A DNA stretch of 64,000 nucleotides from Marasmius tenuissimus (taxonomy: Eukaryota; Basidiomycota; Agaricomycetes; Agaricales; Marasmiaceae), in the NCBI GenBank assembly GCA_029532415.1, contig JAQOTA010000041.1:1-64000 (forward strand), written 5' to 3'. The position numbers and the translations under genes are program-made. A model generated the notes under the pieces. The model searched no databases. It was not told the DNA's origin and was given only the letters and a program-made list of their open reading frames with translations. This document shows positions 10,293-21,816 of this stretch, piece after piece. Each line of letters opens with the position of its first letter. Within the stretch, counting starts at the first letter, position 1.

Positions 10293-13200
10293 ATGGCCTC
10301 AGTAAAGCCACGTCAGACAGGAATACCTACCCCAGGTCGACCATCTGGAGGTAGTAGCGGCATTCCGACACCAGGGACGAGATCGAGAAGCTCATCACAA
10401 GCAGGGAGTTACCTCCCGAGTTCATCGTCGACAGCACTCGACGAGGAATATATGAATCTCGCCTTCAAGAACGCAGTGAAGGCGAATGACCCTTTCCAAC
10501 ATCGTGGTCTGGCGTCGTCGAGCTCGTTCAGTCAGAGCCAGGGTTCAGGGTTAAACCAGAGCATGGCTAGGGCAAAGACACCGACATCCATGCGACCGCC
10601 TAGCCGACAATCTGACGTAGGGTTGGCAGGCGTGAGGAGCGTCAGCAGAGCAGGATGGGTTCCGGAAGTCGGAGACGCTGTTCGGATAGAGAGCTTGGGA
10701 TTTGAGGGAATTCTACAATTTGTCGGTGATATCGAGGGAAAACAAGGACTTTGGGCTGGAGTTGAGTTATCTGGAGGATTTGCAGGGAAAGGAAAGAACG
10801 ACGGTAGTGTCGCAGGGTGAGTTGGTTTTGGGCCAACCGTCTCGAGTTTTTTGGGTCTGAAACTTGTTTTATTTCTGAAGGAAACAATATTTCAAATGTC
10901 CTCCGAAATGTGGTGTTTTCGTTGCTACGACGAAATTGTCTCCGCCCACCGTATCTCATCCCGGAGCCCGGCCGTCGTCTGTGGCTTCTTCACGGGGCGG
11001 TCGGACCACTCCTTCATTCTCTACTTCAACCTCTGGCCGGATTACGCCTTCTTCATTCTCCCTGTCCCGAGGACCCTCGACTAGAATGAGCTTTGGTTCT
11101 GGTCGCACTACACCATCCACGAATGGCAGGATAACACCCTCGACCTCCACCAATATGACATCTCCAGAAACACCAGCAGTACGAGCTGCCAGGTTGAAAG
11201 CAATGGCCAAGGCTGGCAACAATTCAACCTCGACATCCAAAGCCAGTTTGGCCAAGTCCACCAATGCTGGCGCGACGCCCATGGCCAAATCCAAATCCAC
11301 CAACGGCCAAACCGCGGTTCCAGTACCAGGCGTTCCTACACCTGGAAGTCGTGCAAGCAAGTACACCGGAGTGACCGCTAAACAGTTATCCTTGAACAAA
11401 TCCACCTCTTCACCCGTCACCTCCATGAAATCACCGACAGGAACTTCCATCCCTTCCCCCAAAACCACACTATCACCCGTCACCAACATCCCCACCACAG
11501 GGGTATCCCCATCACGCATCCGTACAATCTCAGGAGTCAACTCAACCTCCGGCATAGGTTCACCCTTCGGTACACCCAAACCACGAATAGGCACAGGCTT
11601 CGCCGCTCCCAGCTCAGGAATAAGCTCCCCCGTGGCCGGCAACACACCCAAAGCACGTATCCCATCCGGAGTCGCGATGCCTCCCCCACCCATCCCCTTA
11701 CCCCGATTAGGTTCCGGATCGCCTAGGAGAAGCGTTTCGGCGACTTCCTCTTCTTCGACCGCATCCGTCGATATGGGTTCTCCCTGTGCGAGTCCGACGA
11801 GGAGGGGGAGAGTCACGGATTTGAGTATCTTAAGCAGCGATGAGTTGGAGGCGAGGGGGAAAGTGTTGCAGGATAGGATTGCTGGGTTGACTGGGGGGAA
11901 AGTGACGCCCTCGCCTTCACCTGTGCCTTCTACGTCTTCTTCAGGGGGATCGCCACCGGGACCGGGACAGGCACCTGGATCTCCTGTTCGGAGGGGGACG
12001 ATCGTTGGTTCAAGGGCGCGATCGAGGTCGAGAGCGCGAACGACGACGACTGCGTCACCTAGACGACCTTCTTCGAGGACTGCATATTCGAGACCGTCGA
12101 GTGTCGCGTCTAATCGACCGGGGAGTGTGGCTGCTGCTGCGTTGGGGAAGAGTGGACGTATGTCTGTCGATCCGGGTGCTCAAGTCGATCAGATGCAGAG
12201 TCGGATTCAGGCGCTCGAGTATGAGAATACGAGGTTGCGGAGTAAAGTGGATGAGTTGGAGGGTGAGGTTTTGGTCGGGAAGAGTACTGCCTCTGCCTCT
12301 TCGTCTTCTTTGGAGGAGATGGAGGAGGAGAAAAAGAAGGTCCTCGAGTTAAATGAAAAGGTAGAGACCTTGGAGGGGGACAAGACCAAGTTGGCGGGTG
12401 ATATGAAGCGTTTGGAGGAACGGAAGGCGGAGTTGGAGACTGCGTATGATCGACTGGAGGCTGAGAAGGTGCAGTTCCAGGAGACACAATCCAAGCTCGA
12501 GGCGTCCAAGAAGGAGGCCGAGGAGCTCAACGAGACTCTTCAATCCCAAAAGTCGCATCTGCAGGGTACCGTGAACCGGTTGGAGGAAGAGAAAGATCGC
12601 GTTGAAGAAGAGAAGAAGACCGTCGAGACATCCAAAGGAGAGGTCGAAGCCAAATTGAAGAAGGTCATCGTTGATTTCGAAGAGGAGAGGAGAGATCTCC
12701 GAGAGATGATTGATGAGCTCAGACACGCCGGACAGGTCATTTCTCTTCCATTTTCACCCTCGAACGGTAAACTAATAATTCACTCGCGTCCCTCTTACAG
12801 GAAACCATCGCCCTTTACGAAGAGAAACTCCGACAAGCCGATCTCCAGAAATACGACTTGGAAGACCGCATCGCAGAACTCGAAGCCCAAGCTTCCTCCA
12901 ACCTCTCCCGATCCACCAACGCCAAGCTCAACGGTATCAAAGACAAAGACATGAACGGCCACCGTAGATCTCCCAGTGCCGCTTCGAGCAATACCGCTGT
13001 TTCGACCAAGCCAACTTCCTCCGATGACGCAGATTCCCCCGCTCCCGTTGCACAGATTGAGACGGAGACGCTGCAACTCCAGCTTTCGCATTTGCAGCAC
13101 AAGATCACTTCGTTGGAGGATATGTTGGACGATACGAGGTCTGATCATGAGGTGGAGATTACGGCGTTTACTGCGCGGGTTGAGAAGGCGAAGGAGAGGG

Positions 13201-15931
13201 AGGAAGGGTTTCGGAAGGAGGTTGCTGATTTGAAGAGGGAGTTGGGTGAGGCGAAGAGGGAGAAGGAGAGGGTTGTGAGGGAGGGTGAGAGGAGGGTGAT
13301 GGAGATTGAGGAGGCGTTGAGGGAGAGTACGGTGACGTTGGAGGAGATGAGGGCCGAGGTTGAGGGGTTGAGGGGAGAGTTGGCTGTAAGTTCTTTTCGT
13401 TTGAAACTACATCTAGAATGTCGTTGCTTACCCCTTGCGGTGCGTAGAACGTCAACGGTCTCGCAGCCTCGACTTCGTCTGCCACGGGAGAATTGCAGAG
13501 CAAGTTGACGGAGGCTCAGATTCGGGCTGAGCAGGAGAAGGAAGGTTTCTTGGACGAGATTCAGAGGCTCACAGAGAAGATGGCGGATTGGGAGGCAAGA
13601 TGCGAGAAGGTAGGTTGCTCCGCCGTCATTTCTCGCCTATTTTTTGGTTGTTGTCCCCGAGATTGCGGTCTTTGCCTTCTGCCCAGCCAATCGTTCACCC
13701 CTATATCCTCCTTTACCATGAGCATGAGATTGCTACTCGACGTCTGGGCTCCCACTATACTTTCAATCTTTGAAATGGGAGCTTCTGACCGAGGCGCACC
13801 ACACAACGCGCCTCGGACTTGTTTCTTCATGTCCAGTGCACGTTCTTCTGTGACACTCCTTTCCGACATTCGCCTCTTCCACTTGTCTCCTACTACTCCC
13901 GTACAACTCGTAACTAATGTTAACTCCCTGCTAGCTCAAGCAACTTACGGAGGAACAAACTACCGAAATCGAGGGTCTCAAGAAGAAGACTAACCGTGAT
14001 GTCTCAATCAATGGTTCTGTCTTACAGTCCCCGTCGACGCCGAGCAAGCAGGAGAAGTACGATAAGCATGAACTGAACACGGCCAAGGAGGAGATCACGG
14101 GCCTGAAGTACGTTTGTCGACAGCTTTCTCTTTTGTCTCCTATCCTCCCCTTCAAGTCTTTTTCAGTGAAGGGGTGGACTTGCATCCGTATCTCCTTCTC
14201 ATTTCTCCCTCGTACCTCTTTTCGTCTTATATGTTACCGTCTCCCATCACTGTGGCGAACTGTGATGTCTAACTCGAGCCCCAGGCATATCGTTCAGGAA
14301 TTGCAGAAGGAGTCCGTGGCCGGAAGCCAAAGGAATAAGGTGTTGGAGTCGGAGAACCAACTCTTGATGTCCGAGATGGAGAAGCTGCGCCAGGTGGGTT
14401 GTGTTTCCTCTTGCTTTGTCTTTCCACTTCCTCCCGCCCCCTCTTCCTGTGGCTTTATAATGGGCCGTTTCGCTGTTCTTCAAGCGTATCCTCTCTTCCC
14501 TCCCTCTTTTCATACCGGTTCTCATTATATGTTGAAACGGCTCGCTGACCATCTCCGTCTCCGTTTTGCTTCCCTTCGCACTTATCTTGGCGGTGTACGA
14601 TCTTCCGGTCTCCCTCGTATTCCTCGCCTGCCCGCCGACATTCCGGATTTGTCTGTCGTCGTCCCTCGACTGAACGTCGTTCTCCATACGACTCTGATCC
14701 CGGCGATACGTTCTCTTGATTCACGGTTCGCAAATATTATCGCTACCTGGATCGCATCGTTCCGGGGACTATTTCACTCATTCCCATCGACATGTCCTCC
14801 CTCTTTCTCTCCCTTCACTCTCCCATCTTCGCTTGCGTATTTCGCTATTGGAACCACCTCATCCACGGTTCCTCTTCTCCTCCACTCACCCCCGCTACCT
14901 ATGATGGATCTCATGATGGTCCCATATCCGTATCCTCTGTGCGCTCACGAACTTGTTCTCCCTCTCCATCGTCCTCTTCCGCGTCTTTCTACTCCTGTTT
15001 CGGACCTTGCGATGACCGTGAACAGGAGGTGAAGATTCTCGAGGATAATCTCGACCAAAGCATTCTACGAGAGGAAGAGAACCTACACATTGATGGCAGT
15101 GGTACCGATCCGTCGGATGTCGAAGCCCTCAAGAAGACTTTGAAGGAGCAGAGATTGCGAACAGATGTGAGTTGCCTAGGACTTGGGTATCTGGTGCGGT
15201 GGATGCTAAAGTCCGTCACTTCCCCAGGTCGAGATTGAGCAGCTCAGGAAGAAGCTTGCTGATGCTGAGATGAAGAATGCTAGAACGACGCATGATGTAT
15301 GGGTGCTCGTTGTCGTTTTTGCTCTATGTGTTCTGACGAGCGTCTTTTCGTATAGCTGAATAAGGAGATCAGCGAGCTCGAGTCATTGGTTGAGGCCAAG
15401 GTACGTTTGACCCTCATTGTCTTGAGATGAAGATTCTGACTAGTTATTCTCGCCACAGATCTATCGTGAAGTACGTTTCACTAACTTATAATACTCTTGA
15501 GTTCATGCTGACATTCAACGCAGGATGAGCTGGATCAGGAGGTTGAACGCCTAAAGGAGAAAGTCGCGAAGCTCGAAAGGAAGGTATCCAAGACGAGCAC
15601 CGGACCTGAAACGGTCGTGGCTCAGGCGGAAGAACATGTACGCAGCGCGTCTTTGACTTCGACGGCGCCCTCCCATATCTCCACCCCATCTGTCTCGTCG
15701 GTAACTTCTATCGACGTTTGTGAGATATGCGAGAAGCCGGGACACGATATCTTCACCTGCGATCTGCTCAAAGAAGACGGACCGCTCTCGGCCACGTCAA
15801 TCACTAGCGCAGCTCACAAAGCTATCAATGGTGACAGAGAGGAGGAAGAGGAACTCGACGTGTGGTGCGAGGACTGTGAAGGTCATGGCCACACTGCCGA
15901 GAACTGTCCCAACTCGGAAGACGTTTTCTAA
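10293..15931 (+). CDS. CLIP-170/Tip1/Bik1-type microtubule plus-end tracking protein
   Basis: Cytoplasmic linker protein that tracks growing microtubule ends and links them to cortex or dynein. The roughly 1,360-residue product starts MASVKPRQTGIPTPGRPSG. A Ser-rich stretch is followed by one CAP-Gly domain at about residues 121-195: GWVPEVGDAVRIES, then GKNDGSVAG, joined across the intron 10817-10880 to KQYFKCPPKCGVFV. A long Ser/Pro/Thr/Arg-rich basic linker (to about residue 550) should bind the microtubule lattice. Then comes a coiled coil of several hundred residues. The C-terminus has two CCHC zinc knuckles, CEICEKPGHDIFTC and CEDCEGHGHTAENC, as in CLIP-170 and S. pombe Tip1, and ends EDVF. 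There are at least eleven exons, including a 12-nt microexon (15459-15470) and an intron of about 630 nt (14395-15026). No close functional partner is adjacent. Confidence 0.93.
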
Positions 15932-18060
15932 ACGCCTCCCGTGAACATTCGCTCGCTGTCTGCTTTTCTTTTTCTTACATATCCATAGTCCACTCATTCC
16001 GCTGACCCTTTCTTTCTTCTTCTCCTCTCCATGGTATTCACATCCATCATATGCCCAGTTCCTCTCAGTCGCATTCATACATTCATTGTTCCTTGTTTTT
16101 TCCCCATCTGTACTGCTTTCTCACTGCATCGTACATCGTACTCTCGTTTTAGTCACTCATACTTCCATCGTAACAGTAAATTCGAAGTCTTCACAGCTTC
16201 CGCCCTTTCATTCTGGTTCCTGTTTATTTTCTTTTCGCTCATCACCGCATATCTTATACAACTATACTCCGCCGTATATACCCCTTTCCTCTTCATATGC
16301 CTACTGGAATACTCATCGCGCTCGTCATGCCAATGGAAAAGTCATATTTGACATCTCATCATATCCTCCACGATACCGAGACTTGTCGCCCCACGGCGCA
16401 GTGTGATCCACGGCGTTGTGATACCGCTTTTACACTCAGGTAATCGGATGATCATGGAGGAACATATAGCACGACTTGAAGTTGCAGCAGTCACAAACGA
16501 GGACACAAAGAACTTAGAAGGACAAACTGCCGTTTCAGCCTTCGGGCGGCAAAAAGGGCCGTTCAAACCTGCCGTTGGAACTCTCAAAAGATACCGTCAA
16601 TGCGTTGACTCAAGTCATCCACCATGCCACATGTACAGCTGCAGATCGTCATCCGCAACTTCTCCTACAACCGCACCTCATTATCAAATTTCAGCATTTA
16701 TCTACGGAACATCGACTTGATTATCATTTGTTCGAGTTGAACAAGAACACCTCAATGTCGTCCTCCCACCACGGATTATGATCATTGATCATGTACCTGT
16801 GGGAAGAAAGATCCGAATCGAAAGTTTTGTCTCGTACGACGGTCCGTCTTCGAGGCGCATCATATGCCACAGGTTTCGCTCTCGATCCGCGGCGTTTGAG
16901 TCAAAGTTACAAGGCGAGTACACAGCTGTTATGAATCTACCGAACATTAGTCAACTAAGATATAGTATGACAAGTAAACCTGCTCCCATTGGACAATTTC
17001 AAAGAGAAGTCGCGCCATAGAACTCGGTACAAGGAAGATTCTGAACCACCCTAATGTTTCTATCACTTGATTGCTTCTGTGGTTCTTTACTCGTAGCTCT
17101 GCACCTACCCTCAACTGCCTACCCCAAAGGCGATAAATCGACGCCATCAGTCGTTGTTCAATTCAGTGTCGGCCGTCTTCATATGGTATGTACGGATACA
17201 TTCTCCTGTGACAGGTCGGGCCCTCATCGGCACGTACAATTATATACTGACGGTCTTTCCAGCTGCTCACTTGAGATCAATGAGGCAAGGCTGGCATGAG
17301 AATCGTGTCTCCTGTCCCGGATCCCAAATATGTGAATGATTCTACTTCCAGGCTCTGGTGAGTCGTACGCTCTTGCTCTCGTCCGTCTGATGGTCACCAA
17401 TACGATCATATCCATTCTACCCGCAGTCAGCGTTGCTTGGCCTCATGCTCCCCATGCGCCACAGCTCCCACACACGCGTTAATGCCTCGCTCAACGTCCG
17501 ACTCGCTTCGTGGAGAGGTTTGCTGATCTCGGCCTAGATTAGATAGGATATAGCAACGTCATGTCCGCTGTTTTGCTGATGGCTGTAAAGAGCGGGAGGG
17601 AGAGGGGTGGGATCCCATGAGCATGGTCCAGGAAACCTCTCGCCGTAGGTACAGTGTTTCCTATTGTTGATAAAGGAATGCCCGACAAAGTGAAACTCTA
17701 TCTGTTCTATTATGGAGAAGTCGGGAAGCCAGTGATTGATTGGTTTGTTCTGAACACAACACTCGGGTTAGAGAATGCACTCGGGCTAGCTCGAAATACG
17801 TACCTCTGATCGTTGGGCCCACTCAATATCATTTACCTAGGTGAGGAATGCATCTTTGTCGGGGTTCCCTATCTGCTATCCATCCATCTAGATGTCGCCG
17901 CAAAGTGCCCGAATTCCGAACTCCGAGTTGAAAGGCGTTCTCGAGGGGCAACATTCGAAAAACCCTGGCTAGAATGCTAGCTATAAAACAGTAGGTTGAG
18001 TTTCCAGAAGATATCAACAACAACCTACATCTCTCACTTGCACACCTCTCACTCTCAACC
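15932..18060. other. Long intergenic region, no gene assigned
   Basis: The first few hundred bases are pyrimidine-rich and fit a CLIP 3' untranslated region. Between about 16400 and 17030 several plus-strand frames look mildly coding (for example HLNVVLPPRIMIIDHVPVGR near 16750) but they are short, out of frame with each other and match nothing I know; a decayed gene is possible. A GCTATAAAAC box at 17980-17989 lies about 80 nt before the first GST gene. Confidence 0.45.
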
Positions 18061-18882
18061 ATGGCCCAGAAACCCATCATTGTATACGACATTGCCTCCC
18101 AAGTCGGCACCTGGTCGCCCAACGTCTGGAAAACCAGGTAAGTTGCAGACGAAGGATGGTTTTGAGACTTTACTGATGATCGACGCGTCGATTTTTATAG
18201 GTACGCGCTCAGCTACTACGGCATTCCCTACGAGCTCGTCGCTCTCGAGATGCCAGCGATCGCCGCCAAGTGCAAGGAAATCGGCGCTGAGCCAACCGGC
18301 AAGTGGGCCGATGGCACCGACCAATACACCTGCCCCTTCATCCACGACCCGAACACCGGCAAGGCCGTTTCGGACTCCCTGAAAATCGCCATCTACCTCG
18401 AGACCACCTACCTCAAAGACCCCTCGAAAACCCTCTTCCCCCCTGGCTCCGTCACTTTGCAGCAAGCCTTCGGCGCTGCCTTCATGGGCCGCCTCGGCAA
18501 CGCTGTCCGATTCGTCCTCAACCGCACTGCTGAAGTCTTGAACGACGGCAGCCGCGACTACTTCATCAAGGCCAGAGTTGACTACACCGGAGGTGTTCCT
18601 CTGGAGGACGTCAAGCCAAAGGGAGACGACATCCCCAAGGTGTGGAAAGCCGTCGAGGCTGACTTTGGTGCTGTCGACTCGTGGTTCGCGAGCAAGGACG
18701 ACAAGTTCGCAACCGGCTCAGAGAAGCCCATCTGGGTTGATGTTGCCGTCGGTGGTGTCTTCATCTGGGTGCGCCAGATCTACGGTGTCGACAGCGGAGA
18801 GTGGAAGGCCGCTTCGTCCTGGCAGAATGGCCGATGGGGAAGACTCGTGAAGGAGCTCGAGAAGTACGAGAAGTCCGTCTAA
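18061..18882 (+). CDS. Glutathione S-transferase, etherase-like (GTE/LigE-type), copy 1
   Basis: Cytosolic GST that probably conjugates glutathione to aromatic or wood-derived compounds. Exon 1 (18061-18137) encodes MAQKPIIVYDIASQVGTWSP and NVWKTR, the YDI...WSPN.WKTR start typical of basidiomycete etherase-like GSTs. Exon 2 begins at 18201 with YALSYYGIPYELVALE. The thioredoxin-like N-terminal domain ends near HDPNTGKAVSDSLKIAIYLE, where the conserved SDS motif binds the glutathione gamma-glutamyl group. A helical C-terminal domain follows to EKYEKSV. About 252 residues, normal length. It is the first of three tandem plus-strand copies and the most diverged from the other two. A TATA-like box lies about 80 nt upstream. 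Confidence 0.92.
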
Positions 18883-19228
18883 GCGTTGTATCCAGTAGCA
18901 TTTTCCATACCTGTAGACATACAGCCGACTACGACCATAGTCTGTAAAATAGAGTCAGCATGATATTCTTGATATCTTCTCAAGTTCATGGTTACCAAAG
19001 ATGAGGTGACACTGCTGTCTCTCAGTCTGCAAGCGTCCAGCATCTCTGATTGAGAGCGAACCTAGGTGACCTCAAGCGCCTTTTTCGATTTTTCGAGTCA
19101 AGTTCGGATGTGCGGCTCCTAACAGAAGTAGAGGTTCCTAGCTCTGAGTCATTGGTTGAAAGATCCCGGCGAGCTATATAACACGAAAGTGATACGTATT
19201 GTGGACTGTAACCTAACGTTTGCATCCT
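18883..19228. promoter_or_regulatory. Spacer with TATA box of GST copy 2
   Basis: The spacer holds the 3' flank of copy 1 and, at 19173-19182, GCTATATAAC, 56 nt before the ATG of copy 2. Confidence 0.5.
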
Positions 19229-20061
19229 ATGAGCGCTGCAGCCGAGATACGCTTTTGCGATATCCCTTCCAAGCTCAGGGGGAGTGCGTGGTCATCGAAT
19301 ACCTGGAAAATAAGGTGAGTCAACGTCAACCGCCTTCACGCACGAGTTAATCATTGTTTAAAACCCTCACCCACCACAAGATACGTCCTGAACTACAAGA
19401 ATCTCCCATACAAGACAATCTGGATCGAATACTCAGAAATCGCTTCTACTTGTCAAACAATCGGTGCTCCCCGACATCCACAAGCGCAGACGGCAGTCCA
19501 AGTTATACCGTCCCCGTCATACACGATCCAAATACTGGTAAATCCATATCGGACTCGCCCAAAATAGCACAGTATCTGGAGGAAACGTACCCAAGCTCGC
19601 CTGAGAGAGCCCTGATTCCAAAGGGGACGTGGGGCATGCAATTAGCGCTACTAGATGTACTCTTCAAGCCTTCGGTCCTTGGCCCTCTCTTCCAATTCAC
19701 TCTCCCCCGTTCCGTGAAGTACCTTAACGACGTCAGCGTGGAATATTGCCTAAAGTCCCGGAAAACGTTACTCGGCGGACGCTGGCTTGAGGACATCGAA
19801 CCTAAGGGAGAAGATCGAGCGATAGAATGGAAGAAGGCCGAGAAGGGGCTTGGAGTTATCGATTGTTGGATGGGAAAGGAGGACAAATTTCTGGTGGGTG
19901 AGCGTGTCATCTTTGCTGACTTGGCTATCGGTTCTTTAGTTCGTCGCGTCAGAGAACTCTTTGGGGGAGAGAGTGACGAGTGGAGGGGTATGTCCGAACG
20001 GCATGAGGGAAGGTGGAAAAGATTGGTAGACGAGCTCGACGTGTATGCAGTTGTGCGATGA
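19229..20061 (+). pseudogene. Etherase-like GST, copy 2, with a one-base frameshift
   Basis: Exon 1 starts at 19229 with MSAAAEIRFCDIPSKLRGSA, continues WSSNTWKIR and is spliced (GTGAGT donor, CACAAG acceptor) at 19381 to YVLNYKNLPYKTIWIEY. This frame runs to IGA at 19466-19468. The rest of the domain, PTSTSADGSPSYTVPVIHDP onward to DVYAVVR, is in the next frame. The shift falls exactly on a CCCC run (19469-19472); one missing C accounts for it, because copy 3 reads IGAAPTATSPDGSP without a break. Everything else looks intact: SDS motif, normal length, TATA box. So it is either a very recent pseudogene or an assembly error in a homopolymer. If expressed it would give a protein of about 85 residues. 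Confidence 0.8.
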
Positions 20062-20695
20062 ACGACTGAGATGCTCGAGAATTGAGTCGACCGATTCCGA
20101 TTGCCATACGAGGTGGGGAGCGACATACATAGGTCTCTTGGATAGATAGAGGCGTATGTTGGTCATTGTAGAGAAATCTTGAGCTCTTTCTCCCTTAATC
20201 TGCTGAACGCGAGTACCAGGCACTGTCAGAGGACCTAAAGATAATCACATAAGTCATATGTCTTCCATAGGTCATTGAATTGCTTCTAACTTTTTCTCAT
20301 CGAAGGTCCAAGCTGGCTCAAAGTAAGTAACGAAGGTAGATAGATATGAACAGTCCTTACTTGGGTCCCATTCATCGTGACCGCGTACGGTTAGCTTACA
20401 GTTCATGGCGCGCCCTTCTGATTCGCTACAGTGACCAATGTCCTGAATCGGATAAACTCACCATCATTTTCATTAGCTGAGTTTTTTGCGGGGATAGTAT
20501 ATGGGACTCGGTATAGTGCGATCGAGACAATAGCTGGGAATGCCTGACCCACCCCGTTAGTAAGCAGGAAGTCGGACCTGAGATCTGAGAAAGGATCACG
20601 ATGAGTATCACCGGACGAGAACACATGTGCGCGCACCGGCTGATTAGGTTGACTTCTATAAAACGACGGAGGAGAAAGTCGGTCGAAGCACAATC
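20062..20695. promoter_or_regulatory. Spacer between GST copies 2 and 3
   Basis: No coding signal. A TCTATAAAAC element at about 20655-20664 is some 40 nt upstream of the ATG of copy 3. Confidence 0.45.
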
Positions 20696-21524
20696 ATGAG
20701 CGCACCCAAAGAGATCCACTTCTACGACATCCCATCAACATTGAGCAGAAATGCTTGGTCTCCTAATCCCGGGAAGATTAGGTTCGTTAGCTCATAGAAT
20801 AATCGACTATCCCCTACATTTTGATTCACCTCTTACCAGATACGTCCTCAACTACAAGAAACTTCCATACCGGACAATTTGGGTGGAGTACCCAGAGATA
20901 GCCCCCGCTTGCATTAAAATCGGTGCAGCTCCCACAGCTACGAGTCCGGACGGAAGTCCCTATTACTCAGTCCCAACGATATATGATCCGAACACAGAGA
21001 AGGCTATTTCAGACTCGCTGAACATCGTTCAGTATCTCGAGGCAACCTACCCTGGGCCTCCCGAGCGCTCTCTCATTCCACCCGGGACCTGGTCACTTCA
21101 ATTGGTGTTTATCGACAGCCTCTTCACCCCTTCGACCCTCTTCCCGTTGTTCCAGTTCACCGCCCCACGGTCAGCAGAGATTCTGAACGAAGCCAGTGTA
21201 GAGCACTACCGACAGGCACGTAAGGCCATGTTTGGTGGCCGTTCTTTGGAGGACATCAATCCCAAGGGAGAGCAACGAGTCGCAGAGTGGAAGAGATTGG
21301 AGAAAGGATTTGGCGTCATTGCTGGGTGGATGAAGGAACAGAAAGGTCCTTTCTTGATGGGTGATAGAATCATATTCGCAGATTTCGTGCTTGCTGGTGT
21401 TTTATGTTGGATAAAAGATGTCTTTGGGGAGGACAGTGAAGAGTGGAGAAGTGTCAAGAGCTGGCACGGCGGCAGGTGGGAGAGACTTGTCAGTGGGCTT
21501 GAACCGTATAGTACAGTGGTCTAG
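20696..21524 (+). CDS. Etherase-like glutathione S-transferase, copy 3
   Basis: Exon 1 (20696-20781) encodes MSAPKEIHFYDIPSTLSRNA and WSPNPGKIR; exon 2 starts at 20840 with YVLNYKKLPYRTIWVEYPE. The intron uses a GTTCGT donor. The thioredoxin-like domain carries SVPTIYDPNTEKAISDSLN with the glutathione-contacting SDS, and the C-terminal helical domain ends GLEPYSTVV. About 256 residues and open throughout. It is much closer to copy 2 than to copy 1, so copies 2 and 3 arose from a later duplication. One oddity: the usual NTWKTR at the end of exon 1 is NPGKIR, losing the tryptophan found in both other copies. It may have been kept while copy 2 decayed. Confidence 0.9.
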
Positions 21525-21816
21525 AATGTTTGTTGACGATGATCAGACCACCCGTAGCCAAGATGCAATAACCAAAAGGAAAATTCGATCGTTTTCTACA
21601 CCATGTAAGCACAGGTTGGATGGGAGAATAGCAGTGTAGAAGGTAGAGCAGAAAGCATATCGTATAAAAAATTGGCAAAAATTGGCTTTCCGGCCCCTCG
21701 GAGTTTGCCGGACTGCGCACGTGAAGTAAGGCTGTGTAAACCGCCCATATAACACTGCCCGCTTTTCCAGGTTATTTAAGGACTGCGTAAGCGATCTTCC
21801 GGGTATTCGAGACACC

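Noticed and set aside
10956..11816. A 286-codon minus-strand open frame
   Set aside because: Antisense shadow of the Ser/Pro/Thr-rich CLIP linker; composition follows from the codons on the other strand.
14133..15032. A 299-codon open frame on the plus strand
   Set aside because: It lies across an exon and a long intron of the CLIP gene in another frame; the coiled-coil frame explains the coding signal.
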